Of a stretch of 64,000 nucleotides of DNA, positions 27,963 to 37,843 are shown piece by piece; the first letter of the stretch is position 1; every line of letters begins with the position of its first letter. Under the pieces are notes generated by a model that was not told where the DNA came from, did not search any database, and saw nothing but the letters and a program-made list of their open reading frames with translations. Where the stretch lies: NCBI GenBank assembly GCA_030730365.1, contig JANQVJ010000034.1, positions 1 through 64,000 of the forward strand, in the 5' to 3' direction. The position numbers and the translations under genes were made by a program. Source of the stretch: Verrucomicrobiales bacterium. GTDB taxonomy: Bacteria > Verrucomicrobiota > Verrucomicrobiia > Verrucomicrobiales > DEV007.

Positions 27963-29990
27963 TCACTTCCGCTTTTTACGGCGTTTCGCTTTTGCGGGAG
28001 TGGTGCGTTGTTTTTCACCTTTGCCCTGCTGACGCCAGCCGCGGAGAGGGATCTTGAGCGGTGCGCTTTTTACGGGTCCTTCTGCAGCGTCTTCTCCGAC
28101 TGCGCTTGACTCGGGCTCCCACATCGCAGGATCGATCGGATAGGCGAGCTCGAGCTCCCTGACGATCTCCGAGACGACCCGGACCGGACGAGTCTCAGGT
28201 TCGCATCCGGAGGCTTTGAGGGCGGCTTTCCAGGAGGTGAAGACCCTGCGGGCCTTCTCGTAAAGTTCGTTTCCCGCTGTATCCCATTTGATGCCGCGGA
28301 GATGGATTCTTTTCTTATGGCGGTGCCGTTCCCGAATCGCTTCGATCACCGCTTCCTGCTCCTCCTTTCGCGTCGCTCGCAGGAGAGCGTTCTTGCGGGG
28401 CGGCGAGGTTTTCGCTGCTTTTGGTGGCCGCTCTCCTTTCACCCGCGCCGGTTTTCTCTTCCGCGGCGATTCGAGTCCGGCGCGGGACACGGCTCGTTGC
28501 CACGAACCGAATGCGGATTTTGCCCGTCTGTAGAGCTCGAGTCCCGCGGGGGTGAGCTTCATTGCCTCCTCATCAAAAGTATGCCCGCTCCCCGCAAACT
28601 CCCGTATCTCCGCGACCAGTCCTTCCCGGATTACCGCTGATTTATTTGCCAGTTCCTTCGGAAGACCGGCGGCGACGATGGCGTCTTCCCAGGTTCCAAA
28701 GGCATTGCGACAGGCGTTGTAAAACTTCCCGCCGTCGGTCTCCTGCTGTATCTCGCGTCGATCGAGCGACTTTCCGGACTGGTGTCGCAAACGGAGCGTT
28801 TCGAGGAGTGCCAATCGCCTGTTTCGGGCGCGGCCGAGGGCGTGATGTTCGGGGGTCAGCCCGGCGGCATCGAGGAGATCGGGCCATTTTTTGAAATGGT
28901 GGCGCACGGACCTCAGGAGAGCGCGGTCAGCATCTGATCCCCGGTTCATTCCGCGGATCGTGTAGGCCTCGCCCTCAGCCGCCTGTTTTTGAAATGCCGC
29001 GATGACTTCCTCCCTCGTGTGGCGGGGGACGAACGGAGGCGGGGGCGGTTTGGCGATGCCGAGCTTTTCCCGGATCGTCGGGTAGCCTCCCATTTTGGCG
29101 ATGGAATGGTGGAGATCGTGAAGTCCGAGCTTTCGGCGAATGCAGATCTCGGTGATGCGGTGACCGTCGGCAGCGAGTTGCCGCAGCTCGGCAAGGACCG
29201 CGTCGGGTGTAATGACCCGCCGCAGAGGATAAGGGCGATGCGGGAGAGGAAGGCCGGCGGCTTCGAGGGCCTTGTCGTAGCTGCCGAAGTGTCGCTCGAC
29301 TCCGGTCGTGAGAGAGTGGTTCAGCTTCGAGAGCCGCGTGATCGTCGGGGTGGATCCCTCCTTCCGCGCGACCTCTCGCAGACCTTTGCACAATGCTTCA
29401 CGCGTCATGCGGGGCGGGCGCGGGGGTAGATCGTGGGTGTAGGGGATGCCCAGCGCGGTGACGAATGACTCCCACGTCAAGCCTTGGCGATGGACATGCT
29501 GCCAGAGATTGTGATCGTGCTCGCAGACCCAGGTGGTGCGCAGGCCGTGACCCATGCGGTGATAGCGGTAGGCGCGGTCCATCATATACTCGTCCGAGTA
29601 AAGTGGCTCCCAGTGGGGAAGGAGATTTTTTCCTCCCTCGCGTCTCATCCGTGCTCGCCGTAATTCGCTCGAGATCTCGGTGCCGGGAAACTGAGCGCGG
29701 TAGTCGGTCGTTTTCATCCCGTGGCGTGCCGCGAGGTGCGTGTTGAGCTGCAAGCCCTCGTAACCACAGATCCGGCAGGCGACTTTCTCCTCGAGTTCGA
29801 CCTTGAGATCCTCATAGTTCAGGCCGGCATCCGTGACCGCCTGCCACCATCCCCAGAAGGGACGCACGGAGTAGACTCGGGCGAGGAGATCGGGTCGCCG
29901 CCGTTTAACCGCATGGATATTCAACGCGCGCCCGGCCTCGTGCTCGAGGCGAATCCACTCCAGGATCTCGTGCTTTTCTTTATCGGTCAT
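27963..29990 (-). CDS. Zinc-finger protein with eight FGSW...AGL repeats, unknown function
   Basis: A 675-residue, strongly basic protein with no catalytic motif that I recognise. It carries a repeat with core F-G-S/T-W-x5-AGL at about residues 45, 170, 235, 301, 366, 431, 494 and 584, giving a period near 65 except where other sequence is inserted. Examples are FGSYDKALEAAGL, FGTWEDAIVAAGL and FGSWQRAVSRAGL. Each core is preceded by two predicted helices. This resembles the homing-endonuclease-associated repeat (HNH_repeat), but no HNH or other nuclease is present. Between repeats 1 and 2 is a Ros/MucR-like zinc finger (C72-x2-C75-x9-H85-x4-H90). The C terminus is a Lys/Arg tail. Inferred: a modular nucleic-acid-binding protein. 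ATG at 29990. Confidence 0.7.
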   Translation of the reverse strand: MTDKEKHEILEWIRLEHEAGRALNIHAVKRRRPDLLARVYSVRPFWGWWQAVTDAGLNYEDLKVELEEKVACRICGYEGLQLNTHLAARHGMKTTDYRAQFPGTEISSELRRARMRREGGKNLLPHWEPLYSDEYMMDRAYRYHRMGHGLRTTWVCEHDHNLWQHVHRQGLTWESFVTALGIPYTHDLPPRPPRMTREALCKGLREVARKEGSTPTITRLSKLNHSLTTGVERHFGSYDKALEAAGLPLPHRPYPLRRVITPDAVLAELRQLAADGHRITEICIRRKLGLHDLHHSIAKMGGYPTIREKLGIAKPPPPPFVPRHTREEVIAAFQKQAAEGEAYTIRGMNRGSDADRALLRSVRHHFKKWPDLLDAAGLTPEHHALGRARNRRLALLETLRLRHQSGKSLDRREIQQETDGGKFYNACRNAFGTWEDAIVAAGLPKELANKSAVIREGLVAEIREFAGSGHTFDEEAMKLTPAGLELYRRAKSAFGSWQRAVSRAGLESPRKRKPARVKGERPPKAAKTSPPRKNALLRATRKEEQEAVIEAIRERHRHKKRIHLRGIKWDTAGNELYEKARRVFTSWKAALKASGCEPETRPVRVVSEIVRELELAYPIDPAMWEPESSAVGEDAAEGPVKSAPLKIPLRGWRQQGKGEKQRTTPAKAKRRKKRK

Positions 29991-30064
29991 GGTGAGACGA
30001 ATCGAAGACGCATGGTCCCGCCTCGAACCGGTATGAGCAAGCGGGAAAGAACATCCCTATTTGC

Positions 30065-32257
30065 TCACTCCCCGACCGACTCAAGCATCGTTACAACCTC
30101 GTTCGTAGGAACCTTGCAGGCGAAATTACGGCAAACGTAGGCGGTTGCTTTGCCATTGATGCTCAACTGTGTCCCGGTGTAGGGCGCGAGCTTCGCCAGC
30201 GCGTCGGCGTTTTCGGGCGTGCGGAGGAGGATGACTTGATTCGGCCGGAATTCCTTTCGCAGTGCCTCAATCATGGCACGGGTATCCAGGTCGTCTTTCC
30301 CGCCACTGATGACGATTTCGTGAGCCGGCCCAAAGGTGAAGTCGAGCCCGCAGAGGGCGACCGGGTAGACCATGGGCTGCTCCCTGATCTCGCCGGAAAA
30401 AGCGCGAATGAGTTCGTCGTTCCGCTTTGCGTAGTCGGGATTTCCCGTCATGCGGTAAAGCCGCGAAAGGTTGCTCATGGAGACGGCATTGCCGCTCGGA
30501 ATTGCTCCGCCGTAGAGCTTCTTGGCCCGCACGATGAGCTGCTCGGCGTCCTTCGCCACTGTGAAGTAGCCGCCTTTTTCCGAATCGAGGAAGAACTCGT
30601 CGGCGATGGTCTGGAGCGCTATCGCCTCCTCGAGGTAGCGAACCTCGAAGCTTGTCTCGTAGAGGTCGAGGAGCCCCCGAACCATGAAGGCGTAGTCCTC
30701 GATATGCGCCGTCAATCCCGCCTCGCCCTGACGGTAGCGCTTTAGCAGGCGACCGTCCTCGTCGCGCAGTTCGGAAAGGACAAAGTCGGCGGCCTTCGTC
30801 GCGGTCGCGGCATAGGACTCGTCGCCGAGAATCCTCGCCGCTTTGGCAAAGGCGGTGATCATCAGCCCGTTCCAGTCCGTCAGGATCTTGTCGTCTTTGA
30901 AAGGATGGACGCGCGTTTCGCGTTTTTCGTAGAGCTTCAACCGCAGTGCCTCGACCCGCGCGCGTGCTTCATCGAGGAGCTCTTCTTTCAGATGCGGGAT
31001 GTTTGCCCCTGTCCGTACTCGTGTCGCCTCCTCGAGGAAATTACCTTGTTCGGTCAGGTGAAATGTCTCGATGTAAAACTCGCCGTCCTCCTCGCCGAGG
31101 ACCTCGCGGATCTCGGCATTTGTCCAGACGTAGAACTTGCCCTCGACACCCTCGCTATCCGCGTCCTCCGCCGAGTAAAAGCCGCCCGCGGGCGACTTCA
31201 TGTCCCGCTCCACATAGGCGAGAATCTCGCGGGCGGTGCGGGCGTAGAATTCCTTCCCCGTGATCTGATAGGCCTCGAGATACGCGACTGTAACGAGTGC
31301 CTGGTCGTAGAGCATTTTCTCAAAATGCGGGACGAGCCACTCCCGGTCGGTCGAGTAGCGGTGGATCCCGAACCCGACCTGATCATAGATCCCGCCTCGC
31401 CGCATTTCGGTGAGGGTCTTTTCCACCATCTCGAGCGCCTCGGGCTTGCCGCTGCGCAGGTGATAACGCATCAGAAAATTGAGATTCGGCGGCACGGGGA
31501 ACTTCGGTCGCATCGCGAAGCCGCCCATCTTAGCATCGTACTGAGCCACGAACTGCTCGTAGGCCGTGTCGAAAACGGTCACATCGAGATCACCGCCTGG
31601 CGACCCCGCTGTCATGCTCGCGAGCTGCTCCGAGATCGCCGTGGCGGTCGATTCGACTTCGTCCCGCTTTTCGACCCAGGCCTTGTGAAGCTCAGTCACC
31701 AGCATTTTGATGCCGGGACGGCCGGCGAGTGATTCTTTCGGGAAATACGTGCCGGCAAAAAAAGGGTGTTTGTCAGGCGTCATCAGCACCGTCATAGGCC
31801 AGCCGCCGCTGCCCGTCATGGCCTGAGTCACCTGCATGTAGACATCGTCGATGTCGGGGCGCTCTTCGCGGTCCACCTTGATGGCGATGAAGCGCTCGTT
31901 GATGAGCGCGGCGACTTCTTCATCCTCGAAGGATTCGTGCTCCATCACGTGGCACCAGTGACAGGTCGCGTAGCCGACACTGAGAAAGACAGGCTTGTCG
32001 AGACGCTTCGCCTCGGCAAAGGCCTCCTCGCTCCATGGCCACCATTTGATTGGATTGCGGGCGTGCTGAAGCAGGTAGGGGCTTTTTTCAAAGACGAGCC
32101 GGTTGAACTTTTCGCCGCCGTCGGCGGGGAGACCGGTGATCTCTTCAGGGGTGGGGAGGGGCTTGCGGGAGCGCCCTTCTTCAGCGGATCTCATCGGGCT
32201 AGAGTGAATGAAAAAGAGGCCGAAGACGACCGCTATTCTCGAAAAGTGATTTCGCAT
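30065..32257 (-). CDS. DUF255 thioredoxin-domain protein (YyaL/SSP411 type)
   Basis: A 730-residue protein of the YyaL/spermatogenesis-associated-protein-20 family. The N-terminal thioredoxin-like DUF255 domain contains [18 protein letters not shown] with a C99-x2-C102 site. The remainder is an (alpha/alpha)6-barrel like those of N-acylglucosamine epimerases/glycosidases ([30 protein letters not shown]). Function is unknown in bacteria. A hydrophobic N-terminal segment ([20 protein letters not shown]) suggests export here, which is unusual for the family. The frame is open to 32287; ATG at 32257 preferred. Confidence 0.9.
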   Translation of the reverse strand: MRNHFSRIAVVFGLFFIHSSPMRSAEEGRSRKPLPTPEEITGLPADGGEKFNRLVFEKSPYLLQHARNPIKWWPWSEEAFAEAKRLDKPVFLSVGYATCHWCHVMEHESFEDEEVAALINERFIAIKVDREERPDIDDVYMQVTQAMTGSGGWPMTVLMTPDKHPFFAGTYFPKESLAGRPGIKMLVTELHKAWVEKRDEVESTATAISEQLASMTAGSPGGDLDVTVFDTAYEQFVAQYDAKMGGFAMRPKFPVPPNLNFLMRYHLRSGKPEALEMVEKTLTEMRRGGIYDQVGFGIHRYSTDREWLVPHFEKMLYDQALVTVAYLEAYQITGKEFYARTAREILAYVERDMKSPAGGFYSAEDADSEGVEGKFYVWTNAEIREVLGEEDGEFYIETFHLTEQGNFLEEATRVRTGANIPHLKEELLDEARARVEALRLKLYEKRETRVHPFKDDKILTDWNGLMITAFAKAARILGDESYAATATKAADFVLSELRDEDGRLLKRYRQGEAGLTAHIEDYAFMVRGLLDLYETSFEVRYLEEAIALQTIADEFFLDSEKGGYFTVAKDAEQLIVRAKKLYGGAIPSGNAVSMSNLSRLYRMTGNPDYAKRNDELIRAFSGEIREQPMVYPVALCGLDFTFGPAHEIVISGGKDDLDTRAMIEALRKEFRPNQVILLRTPENADALAKLAPYTGTQLSINGKATAYVCRNFACKVPTNEVVTMLESVGE

Positions 32258-32310
32258 CAGCGATTCTCGCACGGTATGCGACCCCATGCGAGGTGCCTCT
32301 TCAGGCCTTT

Positions 32311-33699
32311 TTACCCGAACATCGCCTTACAAATCACGACTGCGGCCACTACCCCTGCGAGGTCCGCGCAGAGACCTGCGGCGAGGGCGTGGCGAGTGCG
32401 GCGAACCGCGACGGAGCCGAAGTAAACGGCGAGGACGTAGAAAGTCGTCTCGGTCGAGCCAAACATCGTCGCGGCGGTGTATTTGAGTGTTTCCGAAATG
32501 CCCTCGTTCGTGAGGATCTCGACGAGCACGCCCTGACTCCCGCTGCCGCTTAGTGGCCGCATCAGAGCCATCGGGAGCAGTTCGACGGGGAACTTGAGGA
32601 ACTCCAGCACCGGCCGCAGCAGATTCTGGAAGAGCAACAGAGCCCCCGAGTTTCTAAGGATCGCGAGCGCTGCCAGCATCGCCACGATGAAGGGCATGAT
32701 GCGCACCGCGACGGCCCAGCCTTCCTTCGCCCCCTCAACAAACTCTTCGTAAACGGGGATGCGCTTGAGAGCGGCGAAGACGATGAAGAAAACGAGGACA
32801 AAAGGAATCGCAGCCACGGAGAAAGCTGAAATCGTGCGCTGCCACACCGGATCGGCATCCGAGGCCGGTTTCTCTTCAAGAGTTGGTTTTTCCGCCTCCA
32901 TCTGCAGGACCGCTTCGCGCAGGCCAAGCGTCTCCTGAAGGGCGATGCGCTTCTCCGGGAAAGTTTCGAGAAAAACGATCCCGGCGAAGAGAGCGAGAAT
33001 GAGAGCGAGGACGGCCCGACCTCTCCCTGAGATACGGCGCGAGGCAGCCTCCTCAACGACCTGTCCCTCTTCGGCTACTGACTCAAGAGGGTCGACGGTG
33101 CGCCGGTTGAAGATCGGCATGTTCTGAAATACCTTCACCGCGAGGATTGCGACGGCGGTCGAGACGATAGTTGCGCCTATCGTTGTGCCGACGATCGCAT
33201 AGGGCTCGGCGATGCCCTGGGCGGCGAGCAGGCCGATCGCCGTCGCGGGGATGAGGGTGACAGAGCTCGTGTTGATCGCGAGGAAAGTGCACATCGAGTT
33301 CGTCGCGGTGCCTTTGTCAGGATTGAGCTCGTCGAGGTGCTGCATCGCTTTCAGTCCCAGGGGAGTCGCGGCGTTGCCGAGCCCGAGCATGTTCGCTGCC
33401 AGGTTCATGACGATGGCGCTCATCGCTGGGTGATCGGCGGGCACCTCGGGAAAGAGCCGCTGCGTGAGCGGACGGAAGAAGCGGGCGACCCCGTGGATCA
33501 TGCCCGACTTCTCAGCGAGCCGCATGATCCCGAGCCATAGCATCATGATCGCACTGAGCGGGATGACGATGCTGACGACTCCGGTCTTAATCATGGAGAA
33601 CATTCCCTCCACGATCCCGTCGTCACCTTTCATTTGTCCCATCAACGCCGCCACGACGACACCGATGACGATCATTCCCATCCAGATCCAGTTCAGCAT
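32311..33699 (-). CDS. SpmA-SpmB fusion, nucleoside-recognition (Gate) membrane protein
   Basis: A 462-residue membrane protein joining the two spore-maturation-type Gate domains in one chain. The SpmA-like half has [19 protein letters not shown]; the SpmB-like half has [20 protein letters not shown] and a C-terminal [17 protein letters not shown] block. About ten membrane segments are predicted, with a soluble linker (residues about 235-290). In Bacillus the separate proteins are needed for spore-core dehydration; in non-sporulating bacteria the fusion is presumed to be a transporter, substrate unknown. Start ATG at 33699. Located 23 bases upstream of the annotated frame of the DUF255 gene and probably in its operon. 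Confidence 0.88.
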   Translation of the reverse strand: MLNWIWMGMIVIGVVVAALMGQMKGDDGIVEGMFSMIKTGVVSIVIPLSAIMMLWLGIMRLAEKSGMIHGVARFFRPLTQRLFPEVPADHPAMSAIVMNLAANMLGLGNAATPLGLKAMQHLDELNPDKGTATNSMCTFLAINTSSVTLIPATAIGLLAAQGIAEPYAIVGTTIGATIVSTAVAILAVKVFQNMPIFNRRTVDPLESVAEEGQVVEEAASRRISGRGRAVLALILALFAGIVFLETFPEKRIALQETLGLREAVLQMEAEKPTLEEKPASDADPVWQRTISAFSVAAIPFVLVFFIVFAALKRIPVYEEFVEGAKEGWAVAVRIMPFIVAMLAALAILRNSGALLLFQNLLRPVLEFLKFPVELLPMALMRPLSGSGSQGVLVEILTNEGISETLKYTAATMFGSTETTFYVLAVYFGSVAVRRTRHALAAGLCADLAGVVAAVVICKAMFG

Positions 33700-33711
33700 G
33701 ACCGGTATCTA

Positions 33712-33907
33712 ACGACGGGAAGGGGGGAGGAGGCAATCAGAAATCTGCGGGATCCCGACCAGAGCAACTCGATGTCGCGCTCAATATGAAGAACATCTTT
33801 TTAACGGTCACTTCACTTTCGAGTATTTCCGTCCGTGGAAGCACTACCCCGAGGCACTCGTTCACCAGACCGGCGACGCGCTTGATCGCATCCTCGGGCG
33901 GATCTGA
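33712..33907 (+). pseudogene. Orphan C-terminal coding fragment
   Basis: No start codon is present, but one frame between a TAA and the TGA ending at 33907 reads like a conserved protein tail: SEICGIPTRATRCRAQYEEH, LFNGHFTFEYFRPWKHYPEA, LVHQTGDALDRILGRI. It has aromatic and proline spacing unlike random shadow frames. I could not identify the family. Probably the leftover 3' end of a deleted gene; chance coding potential is the alternative. Confidence 0.3.
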
Positions 33908-33957
33908 GCGGGGCGACCATTTGACAGACCTGACGGTTGGGCGCAAACATCACTGCG

Positions 33958-34395
33958 ATGACCACTAAACCCGATCCCGCAAGTGTCCCCTGCAGCATCC
34001 TCGATGAAACGGCAGGCTTTAAATACTTTCCCCGCATGCTCGGGAAGATACGGCTCATGGAGCAGGGGATGCTCTGGGTCGAATTGCATGGCAATCTCGG
34101 AAAAGGCGCCGACTCCTGGTGCACGGGATTCCTCCATCTCGACTACGAGGCGCTCCGTGTGCGCGTTCTCGAAGGCGGGAGCGATGAGGAGATCTTTGCC
34201 TGGTGCGAGGCCAAGGGGCGACCCCTCAATGAATCGGACCGTCTCGTCTGGAACGCTTTTGTCTCCAAGCTCGGCTGGAATGACCACCTCTCGCCCATGC
34301 TCGAAAAACGCAAGGCCGAGAGCGGTCTCGCCGGTCGCGACGATATCGTGACGATCCCTCATTACGTCGATGTCGATGAGGGAAGGCTCGAGTAA
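33958..34395 (+). CDS. DUF5069 domain protein
   Basis: A small cytoplasmic protein of 145 residues matching the DUF5069 pattern seen in Verrucomicrobiota and Planctomycetota: FKYFPRMLGKIRLM, NLGKGADSWCTGFLHLDYEA, LVWNAFVSKLGWND and IPHYVDVDEGRLE. Function is unknown. No signal peptide or membrane segment. The frame opens at 33937, but the ATG at 33958 precedes the conserved part. It stands between the SpmA-SpmB gene (divergent) and the alcohol dehydrogenase (same strand, 156 bases downstream). Confidence 0.75.
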   Translation: MTTKPDPASVPCSILDETAGFKYFPRMLGKIRLMEQGMLWVELHGNLGKGADSWCTGFLHLDYEALRVRVLEGGSDEEIFAWCEAKGRPLNESDRLVWNAFVSKLGWNDHLSPMLEKRKAESGLAGRDDIVTIPHYVDVDEGRLE

Positions 34396-34551
34396 GGGTC
34401 ACCATCCCGCGCCTTTTCTTTTCCTCTGCGACCATGACGGCACGCCGCGGATCTTTAATGCAGGCTCCCCCGACGTGTTGAATCACGATGACTCGTAAGC
34501 TTGCTTCCGCCCCGGCGTCCAGCTATTCTCAAACTCTCCCGCATCCCCTCC

Positions 34552-35601
34552 ATGAGCATCAAAGCCTACGCCACCCTCTCCGCCACCGACAACCTCGCTC
34601 CCTTCAGCTTAAGCCGCCGCGAGCCGCTCGCTAAAGATGTCGTCATCGAGATTCTCTACTGCGGGGTCTGTCACTCGGATCTCCATCAGGTCCGCAATGA
34701 ATGGCATAACACGGTTTTCCCCTGTGTGCCGGGGCACGAGATCGTCGGACGCGTCTCGCGGGTCGGCGGCGGGGTCACGAAGTTCAAAGAGGGCGATCTC
34801 GCCGCGGTGGGCTGTCTTGTCGCTTCGTGCGGCTCTTGTTCTAATTGCCACGAGGGCTACGAGCAATACTGCGAAAACGGGCAGACCTTCACCTACAACA
34901 GTCCCGATCCGGTAGGCGCGGGGCATACTTTCGGGGGGTATTCGGAACAGATTGTGGTGACGGAAGACTTCGTCCTGCGGGTGCCCGAAAATCTCGACCC
35001 TGCCGCGGTTGCTCCGCTCCTTTGTGCGGGGATCACGACCTACTCTCCGCTGCGGCACTGGAAAGTGGGACCCGGTCAGAAAGTGGGCATCGTCGGACTC
35101 GGCGGACTCGGGCACATGGGGCTGAAATTTGCCCATGCCTTCGGAGCGCACACAGTTCTCTTCACGACTTCACCAGGAAAGCGGGAGGACGCCCTTCGCC
35201 TCGGCGCCGATGAGGTCATCCTCTCAAAAGACGCCAACGAAATGCAGCGCCATGCGAATAGCTTCGACTTCATCCTCGATGCCGTCTCGGCGGAGCACGA
35301 CATCAACGCCTACCTCAATCTGCTGAAGCGTGACGGAACCCTGACCCTCGTCGGGGCGCCCGAACAACCGCTCCCCGTAGCCGCCTTTGATCTCATCTTC
35401 AAGCGTCGGCAATTCGCCGGTTCCCTTATCGGCGGTATTGCCGAGACGCAGGAAATGCTCGACTACTGCGGGCAGCACGGGATCACCAGCGATATCGAGA
35501 TGATCGCCATCCAGCAGGTCAACGAAGCTTATGAGAGATTGCTCAAAAGCGATGTGAAGTATCGCTTTGTCATCGATATGGCTTCGTTGCGGAACGGGTG
35601 A
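34552..35601 (+). CDS. Zinc-dependent alcohol dehydrogenase (cinnamyl alcohol/YahK type)
   Basis: A 349-residue medium-chain NAD(P)-dependent alcohol/aldehyde reductase. Catalytic zinc ligands are Cys40 (YCGVCHSDLHQ) and His62-Glu63 (PGHEIVGRV); structural zinc cysteines are 93, 96, 99 and 107 (CGSCSNCHEGYEQYC). The NADP-binding GLGGLGHMGLKFA motif follows. The pattern matches the CAD/YahK branch, which reduces broad aldehydes with NADPH. The ATG at 34552 begins the conserved domain; the frame is open to 34501. A CGGCTTCAGCCG palindrome follows the stop codon. Convergent with the esterase gene. Confidence 0.93.
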   Translation: MSIKAYATLSATDNLAPFSLSRREPLAKDVVIEILYCGVCHSDLHQVRNEWHNTVFPCVPGHEIVGRVSRVGGGVTKFKEGDLAAVGCLVASCGSCSNCHEGYEQYCENGQTFTYNSPDPVGAGHTFGGYSEQIVVTEDFVLRVPENLDPAAVAPLLCAGITTYSPLRHWKVGPGQKVGIVGLGGLGHMGLKFAHAFGAHTVLFTTSPGKREDALRLGADEVILSKDANEMQRHANSFDFILDAVSAEHDINAYLNLLKRDGTLTLVGAPEQPLPVAAFDLIFKRRQFAGSLIGGIAETQEMLDYCGQHGITSDIEMIAIQQVNEAYERLLKSDVKYRFVIDMASLRNG

Positions 35602-35612
35602 GAAAGTGGCGG

Positions 35613-35624
35613 CGGCTTCAGCCG
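35613..35624. repeat. Short palindrome between convergent genes
   Basis: CGGCTTCAGCCG lies 12 bases past the alcohol dehydrogenase stop and 7 bases before the end of the opposing esterase gene. It resembles the element at 27880 and may serve as a bidirectional 3' hairpin. Confidence 0.4.
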
Positions 35625-35630
35625 AAGAAT

Positions 35631-37688
35631 TCACTCCCCGAGCCACTCCAGCAGCCCTGTTACGGGGATCTCGCCTTCACCTTCCACCCGCAGTGGCAGG
35701 TCGCCATTGAGAATAATCAATCCCGGTAGATCGAGATATTTTGCTCCGCCGGGGAGGAAGCTAGGATCACGGTAATCGAGTACGTTTCCAAAGCGGAACC
35801 CGCCGGTCTCCACCGCGGCGCGGTCAATCGCTGATCCGGCAAGGGCACGGGCCGCGAGGGTAATCGGACCGGTGTGACCGCGGGCGACGACGGAGACATG
35901 ATCGGGACTCGGGTGCGTGCCGACTTTTGTGTTCCGAAGAAAGGTCACGATCGTCATGACATCGTGAACGCGCTGGGCGAAGAGGGCGTGGTTGTATCCG
36001 TGAGTGTAGCCGGCGAACTCGCGCGGATTTTCGACGACGCGGGTCTGGGTGACGGCCTCGCCGCCCTGAAAGAGGAGATCGGCTCCGATCACGGCGGTGC
36101 CTCCGGCGACGAGCTGACTCACTTCGTCGTTCTGTAACGCACCTTTCCCGGTGTCACCGAGCCAAACGACAACGCGGCCGTTCCAGTTTTTCGGGTAAAG
36201 CCAGAGCACGTCGAGTTCTTCATTGTAAGTCCGGTTGAGAAGCCGTCCGCTCATCTCGATCGATTCACTTCGATCCTGCTTTTCCCCGAGCTCCCACTCG
36301 ATCGTGCCGGCGCCGGCGTAGGGGCGTCCGATGACCGTCTCGACGCCCGGACTCAGTATCTGCTCAACTCCTTCGGGCGTGGTGGCGGCTTCGGATAGTT
36401 GTTTGTTAGCATCGTCGGTGAGCCATTTTAAAAGGCTGCGTTCAAAATCCGGATCGGCCGCTTTGGGAGCGGGATACTCGTCGTTCCAGACGGTGAGTTG
36501 CGCTGGGGCGAGTGGCTCGAAGTCCTGTTCGAGCACGGGGGCGTCGAAGCCGAGTTTGAAGTGTTTGTTCGCGAAAGAGTAGAACGCGCTCCGGGTCACG
36601 GCATTGTAGTTGTGTTTGAAATGCTCGCCGCGCAGCAGAAAGACATTATCTTTTTTCCCGTGCAGCTCATAGAGCGCCTGCAAGTCGGGGAAGCCCTTCG
36701 TGGAAAGTTCGCGGGTCCAGTCGTCGGCGGTGTTCATGCCCTGGGGTTTTGGAGCGAAGAGGCCGGCGAACTCGATGTTGCCCGTGTTGATGCGGAGCAG
36801 GCTGGAGTTCTCACAAGTACAGCCGCCCTGCATCGAGGTGCTCACCATGACGCAGGGGAAGGAGAGCTTGATTCTGTCGTCGATCGCCGCGAGCAGCATC
36901 GTCTGGGTGCCGCCGCCGCTCGCGCCGGTGATGGCGGTGCGCTCGGGATCGACCTCGGGCAGAGTGAGGAGAAAGTCGAGTCCGCGCACCGCGTTGAGCG
37001 TCTGCAGGCCCATGATGGATTGCAGGTGCGACTCGGCCGGGGCGCTGTAGAGGCCCCAGTTTTCGAGGGTGTTCATTTCGGGGCGCTGTTTGGCGAAGCG
37101 GTGCACGACCTGATCGTCGAACTGGATCGAGTCGGAATCGCTCAGCATGTCCCACTGCCAGACGACACAGCCCATTCGTGCGAGCTGGACACAGAGGGAC
37201 TGAAAGATGCTGCGTCCGCCGTTTTCAAACCGCTCCGCCCCGATCGCGATCTCCTGCCGGACTTTACCGGGCTCGTCGATGGAGAGGCGGGCGTCTTTCC
37301 AGTGGCCATGGGCGAACATCACCGCCGGGACTTTGCCTTTCGGGTTGAGAGGACGGTAAAGGTTACCGGTCACATAGAAGCCGGGGACGCTCTCGAAGTA
37401 AACTTTCTCGACCGAGTAGCCCTCGCGTTCGATGCGGCCGTGGATCACCGCATTGAGGGGCGTCTTGGAGGGCATGGGCCAGAGTCCCTGCGAGACGAGG
37501 ATCCGGCGTCGCACCCATTGCTTTCGCTCTTCCCACTCGTCGAGGCTCGCGGGCGGGGTGAAGGGGAAATACCCGTTAAGATCCTTCGGTGGGGCGAGAC
37601 GGCTGTCTTCAGCGACGAGCGGGAGAGTGGCAAGGGCGAGGAGGCAGGTCGACAGAGAAACGCGGAAAGTGGGAAACGCAGGCATCAT
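35631..37688 (-). CDS. Secreted acetylxylan esterase-like alpha/beta hydrolase
   Basis: A 685-residue exported protein with signal peptide (VSLSTCLLALATLPLVAEDS). The central alpha/beta-hydrolase domain resembles acetylxylan esterase/prolyl-oligopeptidase-type hydrolases: VPAVMFAHGHWKDARL forms the oxyanion strand and TAITGASGGGTQTMLLAA holds the nucleophile Ser. A second region (residues about 450-680) is another hydrolase-like fold (GRVVVWLGDTGKGALQNDEV), so this is a double-domain protein. Likely deacetylates plant polysaccharide in the periplasm or outside; the activity is inferred. Its downstream neighbour is convergent. Confidence 0.8.
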   Translation of the reverse strand: MMPAFPTFRVSLSTCLLALATLPLVAEDSRLAPPKDLNGYFPFTPPASLDEWEERKQWVRRRILVSQGLWPMPSKTPLNAVIHGRIEREGYSVEKVYFESVPGFYVTGNLYRPLNPKGKVPAVMFAHGHWKDARLSIDEPGKVRQEIAIGAERFENGGRSIFQSLCVQLARMGCVVWQWDMLSDSDSIQFDDQVVHRFAKQRPEMNTLENWGLYSAPAESHLQSIMGLQTLNAVRGLDFLLTLPEVDPERTAITGASGGGTQTMLLAAIDDRIKLSFPCVMVSTSMQGGCTCENSSLLRINTGNIEFAGLFAPKPQGMNTADDWTRELSTKGFPDLQALYELHGKKDNVFLLRGEHFKHNYNAVTRSAFYSFANKHFKLGFDAPVLEQDFEPLAPAQLTVWNDEYPAPKAADPDFERSLLKWLTDDANKQLSEAATTPEGVEQILSPGVETVIGRPYAGAGTIEWELGEKQDRSESIEMSGRLLNRTYNEELDVLWLYPKNWNGRVVVWLGDTGKGALQNDEVSQLVAGGTAVIGADLLFQGGEAVTQTRVVENPREFAGYTHGYNHALFAQRVHDVMTIVTFLRNTKVGTHPSPDHVSVVARGHTGPITLAARALAGSAIDRAAVETGGFRFGNVLDYRDPSFLPGGAKYLDLPGLIILNGDLPLRVEGEGEIPVTGLLEWLGE

Positions 37689-37814
37689 GGGCGGATCGTG
37701 ATCGTTTTCTCCGTTTCTGTAAAGAACGCCAATGCGCCGTAGCGGGTATTTAAGTTTCAGGAGATGTCGAGTCGATTTTGTCCGTTTCCTCCGGCTTCCT
37801 CCTGCTCGTGAAAT

Positions 37815-37824
37815 GGCTGAAGCC
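37815..37824. repeat. Short palindrome GGCTGAAGCC
   Basis: A 10-base palindrome in the 171-base gap between the esterase start and the helicase stop; its core matches the elements at 27880 and 35613. Nothing else was recognised in this gap except the heptamer repeat at 37844. Confidence 0.3.
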
Positions 37825-37843
37825 CCCGCTCAGTAGCGAGTCG

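Noticed and set aside
36498-37742. A 414-codon forward frame opposite the esterase
   Set aside because: The reverse gene has a signal peptide and GASGGG nucleophile; this frame has neither.
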